From assembly GCA_016217545.1 (NCBI GenBank), contig JACRHT010000016.1, positions 496,001 to 560,000 on the forward strand: 64,000 bases of DNA, in the 5' to 3' direction. This DNA is from Opitutia bacterium. Its GTDB lineage: Bacteria; Verrucomicrobiota; Verrucomicrobiia; Opitutales; Opitutaceae. Under the pieces are notes generated by a model, which did not search any database, was not told where the DNA came from, and saw only the letters and a list, made by a program, of their open reading frames with translations. Made by a program: the position numbers and the translations under genes. This document shows, piece by piece, positions 1 to 9,098 of this stretch. Numbering within the stretch: position 1 is the stretch's first letter; each line of letters starts with the position of its first letter.

Positions 1-1
1 C

Positions 2-1756
2 TGGCCCGCGATGCACGCGTGCACCCGTCCGTTCAACGCCGACCCGCGCAACGCCGCGCTCGCCGACGACTACGCCATCGTCATGGGCTCGTCGCACGCC
101 GAGCCGATGCTCCGCAACAACGTCGGGGAATGGCCGCACGAGCGCGCCGCCGACTACAACTACGTCACCAACCGCGACGGCGTGCGCGCGTATTGGGAGG
201 AGCGCGTGCGCGCCAACAGCCGTTTCGAAAGCCTCTGGACGCTCGGCATGCGCGGCATCCACGACAGCGCGATCCAAGGTGCGAAGACCGACGCCGAGCG
301 CATCGCCGTGCTCGAACGGGTCTTCGCCGACCAACGCGCCATGCTCGCGGAGCACGTCGACCGCAGGAGCCTGCTTGCAGGCGATGATTCGTCTAGATCG
401 CCTGCAAGCAGGCTCCTACAGCAGTCTTCCTCCGCCGGCATTCCCCAGATGTTCTGCGCCTACAAGGAAGTCCTCGACCTTTACCGCCGCGGGCTGCGCG
501 TGCCGGATGACGTCACGATTGTCTGGCCCGACGACAACTTCGGTTACGTGCGCAACTTCGCCTCGCCCGAGGAACGGAAGCGCCGCGGCGGCTTCGGCGT
601 CTACTACCACCTCTCCTACCTCGGCCGACCGCTCTCCTATCTCTGGCTCTGCACGACGCCGCCCGCGCTGGTGTGGGAGGAGATGACCAAGTCCTACGCG
701 CACGGCGCGGACCGCGTGTGGATCGCGAACGTCGGCGATCTCAAGCCCGCCGAAATCGGCACCGAGTTCTTTCTGCGTCTCGCGTGGGACGTGAAGCAAT
801 GGGGCCCCGACGCGCAGCCGAAGTTCCTGCGCGAGTTCGCCACGCGCGAGTTCGGCGCGGCGCACGCCGACCGGATCGCCGCGGTTCTCGACCGTTACTA
901 CACGCTGAATTTCGCCCGCAAACCCGAGCACCTGCAATGGTGGTTGCCCGGCCAGCCGCCGCGCGCGAGCGATTGGACGCGCGGCGACCTCGAGGCGCGC
1001 CGGTCGGCCTTTGACGACTTGAGCGCCGACGTGGACGCACTCGCAGGAAGGATTCCCGTCGCCAAGCGCGACGCGTTTTTCGAGTTGGTCACCTATCCCG
1101 TGAAAGGCGCGGCGCTCGCCAATCGCCGCTACATTCTCGGCGAACATGGTTCTCACCTCGACGCGGCGCACGCCGCCGACGCCGAACTGCGCGAGCTGAC
1201 GCGGCGCTTCAACGAGGAGATTGCTCGCGGGAAATGGAAGGGCCTCATGCGACTGGAGCCGGCCGACGATGACTGGAAAAGCATGCGCCTCGCGCCGTGG
1301 CGTCCGTTGAATCTGTCGGGCTCGACGCCCGGCGAGGTCGAGGGACGCATTGCCCTGCCGGTGTTTTCCGCCCCGGAAGCCCGGGACGGAGCTGGCATCG
1401 TCCCGGGGCTCGGACGGTCCGGCAGTGCGCTGCGTCTCGCCGCAGGCGCAGACTACACCTACGAAATCGAGACCGGCCCCGGCGCCTTCGACCTTACGTT
1501 CGAGCTCCTCCCCACCCACCCGCTTCGCGGCGGCGCGCTGCGCGTGGCGTTCGCGATCGACGGCGGTCCCTTCCACGCCCTCGCGCTTCCGGTCCGCGAC
1601 GGTGGACCCGAGTGGGCGCAAGGCGTCCTCGCCGGCTTCCGCCCACTCACCACGCGCATCCGCCTTTCGCAACCGGGCGCGCACAAACTCGCCCTCCGCG
1701 GCGTCGACGACGGCGTCGTCCTCGACCGCATCACCCTGACTCCCGTTCAGCCATGA
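2..1756 (+). CDS. GH115 xylan alpha-1,2-glucuronidase, C-terminal part (5' end outside window)
   Basis: The reading frame is already open at base 2, so the 5' end of the gene lies outside the window. GH115 enzymes remove (4-O-methyl)glucuronic acid from glucuronoxylan, usually in the periplasm or outside the cell. Visible family features are the segment MGSSHAEPMLRNNVGEW near the start, RGIHDSA, and PQMFCAYKEVLDLYRRGL followed by DDVTIVWPDDNFGYVR. The last ~150 residues form a beta-rich domain like the GH115 C-terminal domain. Oddity: about 25 residues encoded by roughly bases 361-435 (RSLLAGDDSSRSPASRLLQQ and a few more) interrupt the loop before IPQMFCAYKE. They are encoded by a perfect inverted repeat and look like an in-frame repeat insertion. 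The stop overlaps the next start as ATGA, so the two genes are probably translationally coupled. The N-terminal catalytic region cannot be judged. Confidence 0.9.
   Translation, partial: WPAMHACTRPFNADPRNAALADDYAIVMGSSHAEPMLRNNVGEWPHERAADYNYVTNRDGVRAYWEERVRANSRFESLWTLGMRGIHDSAIQGAKTDAERIAVLERVFADQRAMLAEHVDRRSLLAGDDSSRSPASRLLQQSSSAGIPQMFCAYKEVLDLYRRGLRVPDDVTIVWPDDNFGYVRNFASPEERKRRGGFGVYYHLSYLGRPLSYLWLCTTPPALVWEEMTKSYAHGADRVWIANVGDLKPAEIGTEFFLRLAWDVKQWGPDAQPKFLREFATREFGAAHADRIAAVLDRYYTLNFARKPEHLQWWLPGQPPRASDWTRGDLEARRSAFDDLSADVDALAGRIPVAKRDAFFELVTYPVKGAALANRRYILGEHGSHLDAAHAADAELRELTRRFNEEIARGKWKGLMRLEPADDDWKSMRLAPWRPLNLSGSTPGEVEGRIALPVFSAPEARDGAGIVPGLGRSGSALRLAAGADYTYEIETGPGAFDLTFELLPTHPLRGGALRVAFAIDGGPFHALALPVRDGGPEWAQGVLAGFRPLTTRIRLSQPGAHKLALRGVDDGVVLDRITLTPVQP
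365..417. repeat. REP-like palindrome inserted in the GH115 gene
   Basis: Perfect 21-bp inverted repeat with arms at 365-385 and 397-417 and an 11-bp loop. The arm core is GGAGCCTGCTTGCAGGCGA, and it is followed by TACAG, so the reverse complement starts with TGTAGGAGCC. This resembles the REP sequences mobilised by REP-associated tyrosine transposases (RAYTs) in Pseudomonas, which begin GTAGGAGC. The coding frame is kept. A RAYT-type transposase remnant lies at 10340-10993. A functional link between the two is inference only. Confidence 0.7.
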
Positions 1757-3825
1757 AACGATTCGTCCTGCTCGCGCTGGGGTTGTTGGCGTTCACGTCG
1801 ACCCTCCTCGCCCGCGCCGAAAAGGAAGCCGCGCCCAAGCCGCTCTTCCGCGACCCGGTTTTCGACGGCGCCGCCGATCCGGTCGTCGTCTGGAACCCGC
1901 ACGCCCGCGCGTGGTGGATGTTCTACACCAACCGCCGCGCCAACGTCCCCGGCCTCTCCGGCGTCGCGTGGGTCCACGGCACCGCCATCGGCATCGCCGA
2001 ATCGCGCGACGGCGGCGAGACTTGGACCTACGTCGGCACCGCTGACATCGCCCTGCCCCCCGAAGTGGCCGGCCCCTCTGAAAGCGCCACACTTTGGGCA
2101 CCGGAGGTCGTGCCCGCCGCCACGCCCGGTAACCCAATAGGTTACCCGCATCCGGCACCCTCGACTAACCACGGGACGGAAGCTCACGGGCCGAGTAACC
2201 CAATAGGTGACTCGGCTGCCGGGACGCACCACATGTTTCTCACCGTGGTGCCGGGCGTGTTCGAAGACTGGAAGCACCCGCGCCGCATCGTGCACCTGAC
2301 CAGCGCCGATCTGCGCCACTGGACCTATCGCTCCACGCTCGCTCTCAGCTCAGACCGCGTGATCGATGCCGGCGTGCACCGTCTGCCGAACGGCACCTGG
2401 CGGCTCTGGTATAACAACGAGCGCGACGGCAAATCCATCTACTACGCCGACAGCCCCGACCTCGCGACGTGGACTGATCGCGGCAAATGCACCGGCGTCG
2501 GCGAGCGGCCGGGTGAAGGTCCCTTCGTGTTCACGTGGCGCGGCCGGCATTGGATGCTCGTCGATCTCTGGCGCGGGCTCGGCGTGTATCGCTCGGATGA
2601 CTTCGAGCATTGGACGGCGCAAGCGGACAACTTGCTCGCGCAACCCGGCCGCGGCGTCGACGACGGCGTGAACGGCGGACATCCCTGCGTCGTCGTGAGC
2701 GGCGACCGGGCGTTCCTGTTCTATTTCACGCATCCGGGCCGAGCCGGCACGATCAAACCCGAGGACAAGGACTCGCTCGAGCTTCGCCGCAGTTCGATCC
2801 AGGTCGTCGAACTGCGCGAGAAAGACGGCGTGCTCTCCTGCGATCGCGACGCGCCGACCTACATTGATCTCGCCCCACCCACCGATTCCGTCGCGTGGCC
2901 GAACCCGCTCATCACGCAACGCGCCGACCCGCACATCTTCCGCCACACGGACGGCTGGTATTACTTCATGGGCACGGTGCCCGAGTATGACCGGTTGGAG
3001 CTGCGCCGCGCGCGCACCATCGAGGACCTCGCGACTGCCGAGCCGAAAACGATTTGGCGCAAACACGCGGCCGGCCCGATGGGCGCGCACATTTGGGCGC
3101 CGGAGCTTCATTTCATCGACGGCAAATGGTTCATCTACTTCGCCGCCGGCGCGGCGGAGAAGGTCTGGAACATCCGCGTCTACGTCCTCGAAAATTCCGC
3201 CGCCAATCCGCTCGAGGGCGAATGGGCCGAGCGTGGCCAGCTCGACACCGGCTGGCAGTCCTTCGCGCTCGACGCGACCACGTTCGCGCATCGTGGCCAC
3301 CGCTACCTCGTCTGGGCGCAAAAGGGCATCGGCGAGAAGGAAAACTCCAACCTCTACCTCGCGCCACTCGCCTCGCCGACGCAGCTCGGCGGTCCGCCGG
3401 TGTTGCTCTCGCGACCGGAATTCCCTTGGGAGCGCGTCCGCTACGCGGTGAACGAAGGTCCCGCCGTCCTCGTGCGCCAGGGCCGCATCTTCATCACCTA
3501 CTCCGCCGCCGGCACCGGCGCCGAGTATTGCCTCGGTTTGCTCAGCGCGGACGAGAACGCCGACCTGCTCGACCCGAAATCGTGGACGAAGTCGCCCACG
3601 CCGGTCTTCACCACGAGCGAGGCGAATCGCATCTTCGGCCCCGGACACAACTCGTTCACCACCGACACTGACGGCAGCGACTTGCTTGTCTTCCATGCGC
3701 GCAACTACCGCGACATCGTCGGCGACCCGCTCAAAGACCCGAATCGCCACACGCGCGTTCAGCGCATCGCATGGCGCGCGGACGGCACACCCGACTTCGG
3801 CACGCCCGCGCCGGAAATCCGCTGA
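1753..3825 (+). CDS. Secreted GH43-like protein with two beta-propeller domains
   Basis: 690 residues with an N-terminal signal peptide (MKRFVLLALGLLAFTSTLLARA). Two consecutive five-bladed-propeller glycosidase-like halves are visible. The first, residues ~25-380, has DPVVVW near 42 and WAPEVV near 116. The second, ~385-690, has ADPHIF near 391, IWAPELHF near 447 and FGPGHNSF near the end. DPxxF and WAPE are the motifs that carry the base and acid residues in GH43-type enzymes, so the second half looks catalytically competent. Likely substrates are arabinosyl or xylosyl side chains, but specificity cannot be read from sequence. Residues ~123-156 are an in-frame insertion made of two hairpin repeats. 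The start overlaps the GH115 stop (ATGA), and GH35 follows on the same strand. Confidence 0.85.
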   Translation: MKRFVLLALGLLAFTSTLLARAEKEAAPKPLFRDPVFDGAADPVVVWNPHARAWWMFYTNRRANVPGLSGVAWVHGTAIGIAESRDGGETWTYVGTADIALPPEVAGPSESATLWAPEVVPAATPGNPIGYPHPAPSTNHGTEAHGPSNPIGDSAAGTHHMFLTVVPGVFEDWKHPRRIVHLTSADLRHWTYRSTLALSSDRVIDAGVHRLPNGTWRLWYNNERDGKSIYYADSPDLATWTDRGKCTGVGERPGEGPFVFTWRGRHWMLVDLWRGLGVYRSDDFEHWTAQADNLLAQPGRGVDDGVNGGHPCVVVSGDRAFLFYFTHPGRAGTIKPEDKDSLELRRSSIQVVELREKDGVLSCDRDAPTYIDLAPPTDSVAWPNPLITQRADPHIFRHTDGWYYFMGTVPEYDRLELRRARTIEDLATAEPKTIWRKHAAGPMGAHIWAPELHFIDGKWFIYFAAGAAEKVWNIRVYVLENSAANPLEGEWAERGQLDTGWQSFALDATTFAHRGHRYLVWAQKGIGEKENSNLYLAPLASPTQLGGPPVLLSRPEFPWERVRYAVNEGPAVLVRQGRIFITYSAAGTGAEYCLGLLSADENADLLDPKSWTKSPTPVFTTSEANRIFGPGHNSFTTDTDGSDLLVFHARNYRDIVGDPLKDPNRHTRVQRIAWRADGTPDFGTPAPEIR
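2128..2215. repeat. Pair of related hairpins inserted in the GH43-like gene
   Basis: Two hairpins share the core ACC-CAATA-GGT. The first is GGTAACC at 2128-2134, loop CAATA, GGTTACC at 2140-2146. The second is CCGAGTAACC at 2191-2200, loop CAATA, GGTGACTCGG at 2206-2215, with one mismatch. The 44-nt spacer is rich in CGGGA/CACGGG words. The block encodes a Pro/Gly-rich stretch with NPIGY and NPIGD that breaks an otherwise ordinary propeller strand, so it reads as an in-frame repeat insertion. Confidence 0.65.
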
Positions 3826-3853
3826 GTCTCCCTCCTCTTCATCCCATCGACCG

Positions 3854-6133
3854 GTGAAATTCCTCTCTCTTTCGTTTTCGCTTCTCGCCGTTGGCCTCGC
3901 CTCGGCCACACCACTCACGCTCACGGTCGCACCGCCCGCAGCGGTGACGTCGTCCGGATTCCAGATGGGCACCGCCACCGCGCCGAACGGCGACACGCTC
4001 ACGCTCGACAGCCACAGCCTGTTGCTCAACGGCCGGCGCTGGACGCCGGTGATGGGCGAATTTCATTACAGCCGCTACCCGGCCGCCGAGTGGCGCGCGG
4101 AGTTGGCAAAAATGAAAGCCGGCGGCGTGGACATCGTCGCGACCTACGTCTTCTGGATCCACCACGAGGAAGTCGAAGGCGCTTGGAACTGGTCGGGCGA
4201 TCGCAACCTCCGCGCGTTCATCGAGGCCGCGGCCGCCGAGAACTTGAAGGTGATCGTCCGCCTCGGCCCGTGGTGCCATGGCGAAGTCCGCAACGGCGGC
4301 TTGCCCGACTGGATCGTCGCCCGCGGCAGTTTTCGCACCGACGCGCCAGCCTACCTCGCTGCCACGCGGGCGCTCTACGCGCAAGCCGCCGCGCAATGCC
4401 GCGGCTTGCTCTGGAAAGACGGCGGGCCGGTCATCGGCGTGCAGCTGGAGAACGAATACGGCGGCCCCGCGCGGCACCTGCTCACGTTGAAGCAGATCGC
4501 CCGCGGAGCCGGATTCGATGTCCCGCTCTACACCCGCACCGGCTGGCCGCAACTGGCGACACCGATGCCGTTCGGCGAGATTCTCCCGCTCTACGGCGTC
4601 TACGCGGAGGGCTTTTGGGACCGCGAAACCACCGCCATGCCCGGCCGTTATTGGTCCGGCTTCCACTTCTCCACCCTGCGCACCGATGCGAACATCGCCA
4701 ATGAAGCGCTCGGCCGGCGCGACGTGCAGGACGCTCCCGACGTCGCGCGTTATCCGTATCTCACCTGCGAGATCGGCGGCGGCATGATGAGCAGCTATCA
4801 CCGCCGCATCCTCGTCGACCCGCGCGACATCACTTCGCTGACGCTCGTGAAGCTCGGGTCCGGCTCCGTATCGCCCGGCTATTACATGTATCACGGCGGC
4901 ACGAACCCCTCGGGCCGCACGCCGCTGATGGAAGCGCAAGACACCGCGACGACGAACTGGAACGACATGCCGGTGAAAAACTACGACTTCCAGGCGCCGC
5001 TCGGACAATACGGCCAAGTTCGGCCGCACTACGCCTCGCTCCGTCGCCTGCATTTCTATCTGCACGATTTCGGCGCGCGTCTCGCGTCGCTCGGCACCTC
5101 GCTGCCCGACGCGCGGCCAAGCGGAAAGGACGATCTCGCCACGCTGCGTTGGTCCGTCCGTGCCGACGACGCGCGCGGCTTTCTCTTCGTCAACAATCAC
5201 GAGCGCGGCCGCGCATTGCCCGCGAAGCCCGGCGTGCAGTTCACGGTCAACTTCTCCACCGGCGGCTCGCTCACGCTGCCCACCACTCCCGTCGCCATTC
5301 CCGAGTCCGCCCACTTCATCTGGCCGCTGAATCTCGACCTCGACGGAGCGGGGACACTCGCGTGGGCCACGGCCCAACCTCTCGCCATCGTCGTTCGCGC
5401 CGCCGAGAAGACGTGGTATTTCACAGCCACCACGGGCGTGCCGACGGAATTCGTCTTCCGTGGGGCTCGCGTCGTCGCGCACCGCGGGCGCATCGAGCAA
5501 CGGGGCGATGGCGTCACGCGCGTCCTCGATCTGACGCCCGGACGCGAACCAGCCATGAGTCTCGATTCCACCACGCGCATCGTCGTGCTCGACGAAGCCG
5601 ATTCGCTCGCCTTCGAGCGCGATTCGCGCGACGGCTCGGTCCGCTTCGCCTCGCGGCCGACCGAATCGACAGCGCCGCTCGAGATCGAACGCGTGCGCGA
5701 CGCCGGCGCGCCACGCGCCGTGCCCCTCGGGCGCGCGCCGAAACCGGTCGCCGCGATGCCGACCGACGCCGACTTCGCCGCTGCTGCGGTTTGGCGCGTC
5801 AAACTTCCCGCCGGTCTCCGAGCCGAGACGCGCCCGTTGCTGCGCCTTCGCTACACCGGCGACGTCGCGCGCGTATTCGTCGACGGCGAGTTGGTGAACG
5901 ACGACTACTACAACGGAGCGCCGCTTGAGATCGGACTCTGGCGCCACCCGGCAGCGCTGCGCGGTGCCGAAATCACCGTGGCAATCCTGCCCCTCGCGCG
6001 CGCCAGTGTCAGCGGACCGACTCCTCGAATCTATTTTTCAGCGCCCGCCGCGTTGCCCGCGTTCGGCGATCGCGAGGCCGTGGCCGAGTTGCAGGCGGCC
6101 GAGTTGATCACGACCGCCAACGAGGAAAAATAG
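3854..6133 (+). CDS. GH35 beta-galactosidase, secreted
   Basis: 759 residues with a GTG start, chosen because it gives a clean signal peptide (MKFLSLSFSLLAVGLASATP); no good ribosome-binding site is visible. The GH35 barrel covers roughly residues 55-440. It shows the GEFHYSR strand, the acid/base motif QLENEYGG near 199 and the candidate nucleophile in LTCEIGGGM near 306, followed by YYMYHGGTNPSG, a hallmark of the family. The C-terminal ~300 residues are beta-sandwich/jelly-roll-like. GH35 enzymes release terminal beta-galactose, for example from galactan side chains of rhamnogalacturonan I, which fits the lyase and acetylesterase nearby. It follows the GH43-like gene by 28 bp, so it probably belongs to the same transcription unit. 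Confidence 0.9.
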   Translation: MKFLSLSFSLLAVGLASATPLTLTVAPPAAVTSSGFQMGTATAPNGDTLTLDSHSLLLNGRRWTPVMGEFHYSRYPAAEWRAELAKMKAGGVDIVATYVFWIHHEEVEGAWNWSGDRNLRAFIEAAAAENLKVIVRLGPWCHGEVRNGGLPDWIVARGSFRTDAPAYLAATRALYAQAAAQCRGLLWKDGGPVIGVQLENEYGGPARHLLTLKQIARGAGFDVPLYTRTGWPQLATPMPFGEILPLYGVYAEGFWDRETTAMPGRYWSGFHFSTLRTDANIANEALGRRDVQDAPDVARYPYLTCEIGGGMMSSYHRRILVDPRDITSLTLVKLGSGSVSPGYYMYHGGTNPSGRTPLMEAQDTATTNWNDMPVKNYDFQAPLGQYGQVRPHYASLRRLHFYLHDFGARLASLGTSLPDARPSGKDDLATLRWSVRADDARGFLFVNNHERGRALPAKPGVQFTVNFSTGGSLTLPTTPVAIPESAHFIWPLNLDLDGAGTLAWATAQPLAIVVRAAEKTWYFTATTGVPTEFVFRGARVVAHRGRIEQRGDGVTRVLDLTPGREPAMSLDSTTRIVVLDEADSLAFERDSRDGSVRFASRPTESTAPLEIERVRDAGAPRAVPLGRAPKPVAAMPTDADFAAAAVWRVKLPAGLRAETRPLLRLRYTGDVARVFVDGELVNDDYYNGAPLEIGLWRHPAALRGAEITVAILPLARASVSGPTPRIYFSAPAALPAFGDREAVAELQAAELITTANEEK

Positions 6134-6198
6134 CGCGGGCGGCCAGCCGGCGCGGAGGCCGACGGCCACTTTTCCCTCGAACCGACGGTCTCCGCGGC

Positions 6199-8940
6199 TC
6201 AGCCGCGTGGCAACTGGTCGCCAACAAGCGCGAGACACTGCATCGCGGCGAGGCCCCATTGCGCCGTGTCGTTGGTCGACACGCCGAGCGCTTCGTCGAC
6301 TGGGCGCAGGACGGCCGGCCCCTCGATGCGCTTCGTCTCGTTGCGCGGACGGTTGCGGATTGGGCGTCCGCCCGGGCCGGGCGGATTGAGGAACTCGCTC
6401 CAGGCGCGCGCGGCCAGCGCCGCGTCGCCCGTCTGCACCGCGGCGAATGCCGTGAGGCGCGAGTGACCTTGTTCGAGGTTCGTGCCGGCGAGCGGCGCGC
6501 CAAAACGCGCGGCCTGCTCCTCCTTCGGCGCATTGTAGAGGCGGCAATAGTCGAGCCACGCGGTCTTGAACTCGGGCACCTCCGGCAGGAGTTGCACGAG
6601 TTCCGCGCAGACTTCGACGAGGCCGAACACCGCCGAGAGGTGCGACACGACCGGCTTTTCGAAGGTCGAGCGCGCAAACGCCCCCGTTGCCAGCTCGAGC
6701 CGGGCGCCACCGGTGAAGAATCCGAGCGGCTGCGACGCAATGGTCCGCATGCCGGCGAGGAGCCGCTCGCGCATCTTCGGATCCGCGGTGCGCTCCCACT
6801 CCGTGAGCCACGCGCCGGCCAGCGAGCCCCAGTCGGTGCCGAAGCCGGCGTAGACTTCGCGCGCGTTGGGATCGGGCGCAGTCACGCGGTCCTTCGCGAC
6901 CTTGCGGTTCGCCTGTGTCGTCGCGAGCGCGCGCGCCGCCTCGATCTGTTCACGCATGAGATCGCCGACGCGCTCGTCGCCCGTGAGATAGTAATAGAAT
7001 CGCCGGTTCAGCGCCGTGCTGATGCGCAGCTGTTTCGCGCTGCAACCCCAGTGAAGGACGTTGTGCCGCGAGCCGAGCGGCGCGAAACGCCCGAGGTGGT
7101 GCACGTCGACTTCGCCGGTGTGCCGCGTCATCGCCTCGGCAAAACGGAACACGTCGGCGCGTCCGGTGCGGAGGAAATAGAACCACAGCCAGAGATCGGT
7201 CGAGAGTTCGGAGTTGTCCCACGCGAAGCCGCCGACGTCGTATTTCCACTCGTGGCGGTCGGCATCGTAACTGTGCATCACGTCGCCGTAGTTCCAGAAA
7301 CCATACCAGCGGCGATTCTCGCGTTCCTGCTGGTAGAAGCCGAACAGCCAGCTCAGGCGATCTTCGATCCGCGCCTTGCCCGGGTGAGTGCGCTCGACCG
7401 GCGCCCAGAGATTGCCGAACACCGCGCAGCGGTGCAGGTGCTCCGGCGTCGTCACGAGCACAGGCGGATTGCGCACGATGTCGGCGAATTCGACGAGGCG
7501 TTCGCGTGTGGGCGTCGCGGCCACCGGGAACAGAAAGAGTTCGCTGGTCCGCGCGACGCCCTCGGGCTTGTCGAAGCCCGGCTCGTAGTCTTCGTAGGTG
7601 ATCTCGAGTCCCTCGAGTTGCTTCTCGTAAGTGTCCTGCCCCATCCCGTCGTGGTAGCCGCGCAAATCCATCGCGGCCGCGTCCGGCGCCCACAGCCACG
7701 CGGTCAACTCGGCAACCTCGCTCGTCGCCCCACGCACGTCGAGCTGCGCGGGGTAGCTTTGCCAGAAATTGCGAATCCCCATCGCGAGGCCGCCCGCCGG
7801 CGTGCCGACGTAAGCGAGTCCGCCCGCGCGTTGCCCGCGCGCCGGGGTCAGCCACGTGCGACCTTCCTGCGTGCGCTTGCGAATCTCGAAGCCGTCGCAG
7901 CTCGACTGAAAGAGCGTCCAGTCCGCGTAGGCGGGCACGTATTTCAGCAGTTTCGGGATGGCAGGATGCCAACTGCTCAACGGCGGCGTGGCCGCGCCAG
8001 CCAGCTGCGCCTCGCGCACTTCGCGGCCGGGATCGCGCCGCAAGCCGGTGATTCCGCGCACCGCCTCGGCGAACAGACCCGCGCCCTGACCGGAGAAGCG
8101 CACATGGCGGTCGTGCAACTCACCGTGCATCGGCACCTCGAAACGCACACCAAGTCCGCGGATGAAATCACGGTTCTCATCGCCGTCGTGCACGATCGTG
8201 TGCAGCAAGCGGATCGCCTCGCCGCCCGCGTGGAAATAGAGCCGCACGACGAACGGTAACCATGCCCGGCCAGCGCGCGCGTGCTTGCCCTCGATCTTCA
8301 CGACGGCGCGAATCGGACCGGGTTGCTCAAGCGTGACGCGCTCGATGGCCCCGTTGAACTCCTCGCTCACGGGCGCGCCAGCGCGATCCTCACGGAGACA
8401 GACCAGACGTCCCGCGCGCGCGACCTCCGCGCCGCCGCGGACGAGCGAAGCAACGAGTCGGTCGCCGGCCTTGTTGATGCGGCAAGTCACCGCGCCGGTG
8501 TCCACCGTGATGCTCGTGGCGTCTTCGTTGACGCGCAGAGGGGCTGCGGGCGCGGCTGGTTGCCCCGCCGTGATTTCGAGGCCGTCCGGTGCGATACCCG
8601 CCGGAAGCGCGTGCGCGGTCCATTTCAGCGAGCCGTCCGGCCACGTGGCGAGCGGCCAAGTTTGGCCGGGGAGATTTGCGCCGCCTGAGTCGACCAGCGC
8701 GAAGCTCGTGCCGGCCGCATGCACGCCGCGAGGCCACGCCACGCCCCACGTCGCGCCGGGAAAATACCTCGGCGGCGCACCATCGAGCCAGCGCACGGGA
8801 GCGGTGCCGGGCTTCAGCGGAACGGGTGCCGGCCCAGTGGGCGGTGGCAGTGACTCGGCCTGAAGCTGCGAGACGAGATTGAGCGCGGCGGCGCCGAGCA
8901 CGGTGCTGCGCACGAATTCCCTGCGAGTGAAGTGTGCCAT
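6199..8940 (-). CDS. Tat-exported exo-rhamnogalacturonan lyase family protein (PcRGLX/PL26-like)
   Basis: 913 residues. The chosen start gives MAHFTRREFVRSTVLGAAAL, a twin-arginine signal (RREFVR) followed by a hydrophobic stretch. The upstream in-frame ATG at 9009 would put this signal internally. The body matches the family formerly called Tat pathway signal sequence protein and related to YetA: an N-terminal RIFT-barrel-like part with PVRWLDGAPPRYFPGATWGV and the WPDGSLKWTAHALP motif, then a central beta-rich region and an alpha-helical C-terminal part (WYGFWNYGDVMHSYD, GFAWDNSELSTDLWLWFYF). Such enzymes cleave the rhamnogalacturonan backbone from the chain end. It is divergent from the LacI gene, which is its likely regulator, and convergent with GH35. 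The exact catalytic residues were not assigned. Confidence 0.8.
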   Translation of the reverse strand: MAHFTRREFVRSTVLGAAALNLVSQLQAESLPPPTGPAPVPLKPGTAPVRWLDGAPPRYFPGATWGVAWPRGVHAAGTSFALVDSGGANLPGQTWPLATWPDGSLKWTAHALPAGIAPDGLEITAGQPAAPAAPLRVNEDATSITVDTGAVTCRINKAGDRLVASLVRGGAEVARAGRLVCLREDRAGAPVSEEFNGAIERVTLEQPGPIRAVVKIEGKHARAGRAWLPFVVRLYFHAGGEAIRLLHTIVHDGDENRDFIRGLGVRFEVPMHGELHDRHVRFSGQGAGLFAEAVRGITGLRRDPGREVREAQLAGAATPPLSSWHPAIPKLLKYVPAYADWTLFQSSCDGFEIRKRTQEGRTWLTPARGQRAGGLAYVGTPAGGLAMGIRNFWQSYPAQLDVRGATSEVAELTAWLWAPDAAAMDLRGYHDGMGQDTYEKQLEGLEITYEDYEPGFDKPEGVARTSELFLFPVAATPTRERLVEFADIVRNPPVLVTTPEHLHRCAVFGNLWAPVERTHPGKARIEDRLSWLFGFYQQERENRRWYGFWNYGDVMHSYDADRHEWKYDVGGFAWDNSELSTDLWLWFYFLRTGRADVFRFAEAMTRHTGEVDVHHLGRFAPLGSRHNVLHWGCSAKQLRISTALNRRFYYYLTGDERVGDLMREQIEAARALATTQANRKVAKDRVTAPDPNAREVYAGFGTDWGSLAGAWLTEWERTADPKMRERLLAGMRTIASQPLGFFTGGARLELATGAFARSTFEKPVVSHLSAVFGLVEVCAELVQLLPEVPEFKTAWLDYCRLYNAPKEEQAARFGAPLAGTNLEQGHSRLTAFAAVQTGDAALAARAWSEFLNPPGPGGRPIRNRPRNETKRIEGPAVLRPVDEALGVSTNDTAQWGLAAMQCLALVGDQLPRG

Positions 8941-9098
8941 GGGGTTGGGGATATTCCGCGTGGGGACGGCGCGGGGAGAGGGTGACGCCGGCACTATGAA
9001 CGAGGTCACGCCGTTTGCCGGAGCTTAAAATTCGGACCGTCCGAGGAATTTCGTTGAATCGCCCGCTTGCTGTGGCTCCTTGAAGTCAGCCGTCCCCA
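8941..9098. promoter_or_regulatory. Divergent promoter region with a 13-bp palindrome (candidate LacI operator)
   Basis: The 158-bp spacer separates the lyase gene (-) and the LacI-family gene (+). It contains a perfect palindrome, TCGGACCGTCCGA, at 9032-9044, flanked by AAATTC on the left and GAATTT on the right, giving partial outer symmetry. LacI-family operators are usually odd or even palindromes with a central CG or C/G, so this is a plausible autoregulatory operator. No clear -35/-10 pair was identified. Confidence 0.4.

Noticed and set aside
1297..1752. Extension of the GH43-like frame into the GH115 gene.
   Set aside because: Arg/Pro-rich out-of-frame translation of GH115. The ATG at 1753 starts a clear signal peptide and overlaps the GH115 stop.
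6134..6198. A possible bidirectional terminator between GH35 and the lyase gene.
   Set aside because: The inverted repeat (GGCCAGCCGGC against GCCGACGGCC) is imperfect and the T-run is only TTTT on one side, so it was not called.
6259..8259. A 666-codon + strand frame opposite the rhamnogalacturonan lyase.
   Set aside because: Antisense shadow of the lyase, Arg/Ala-rich and without motifs.
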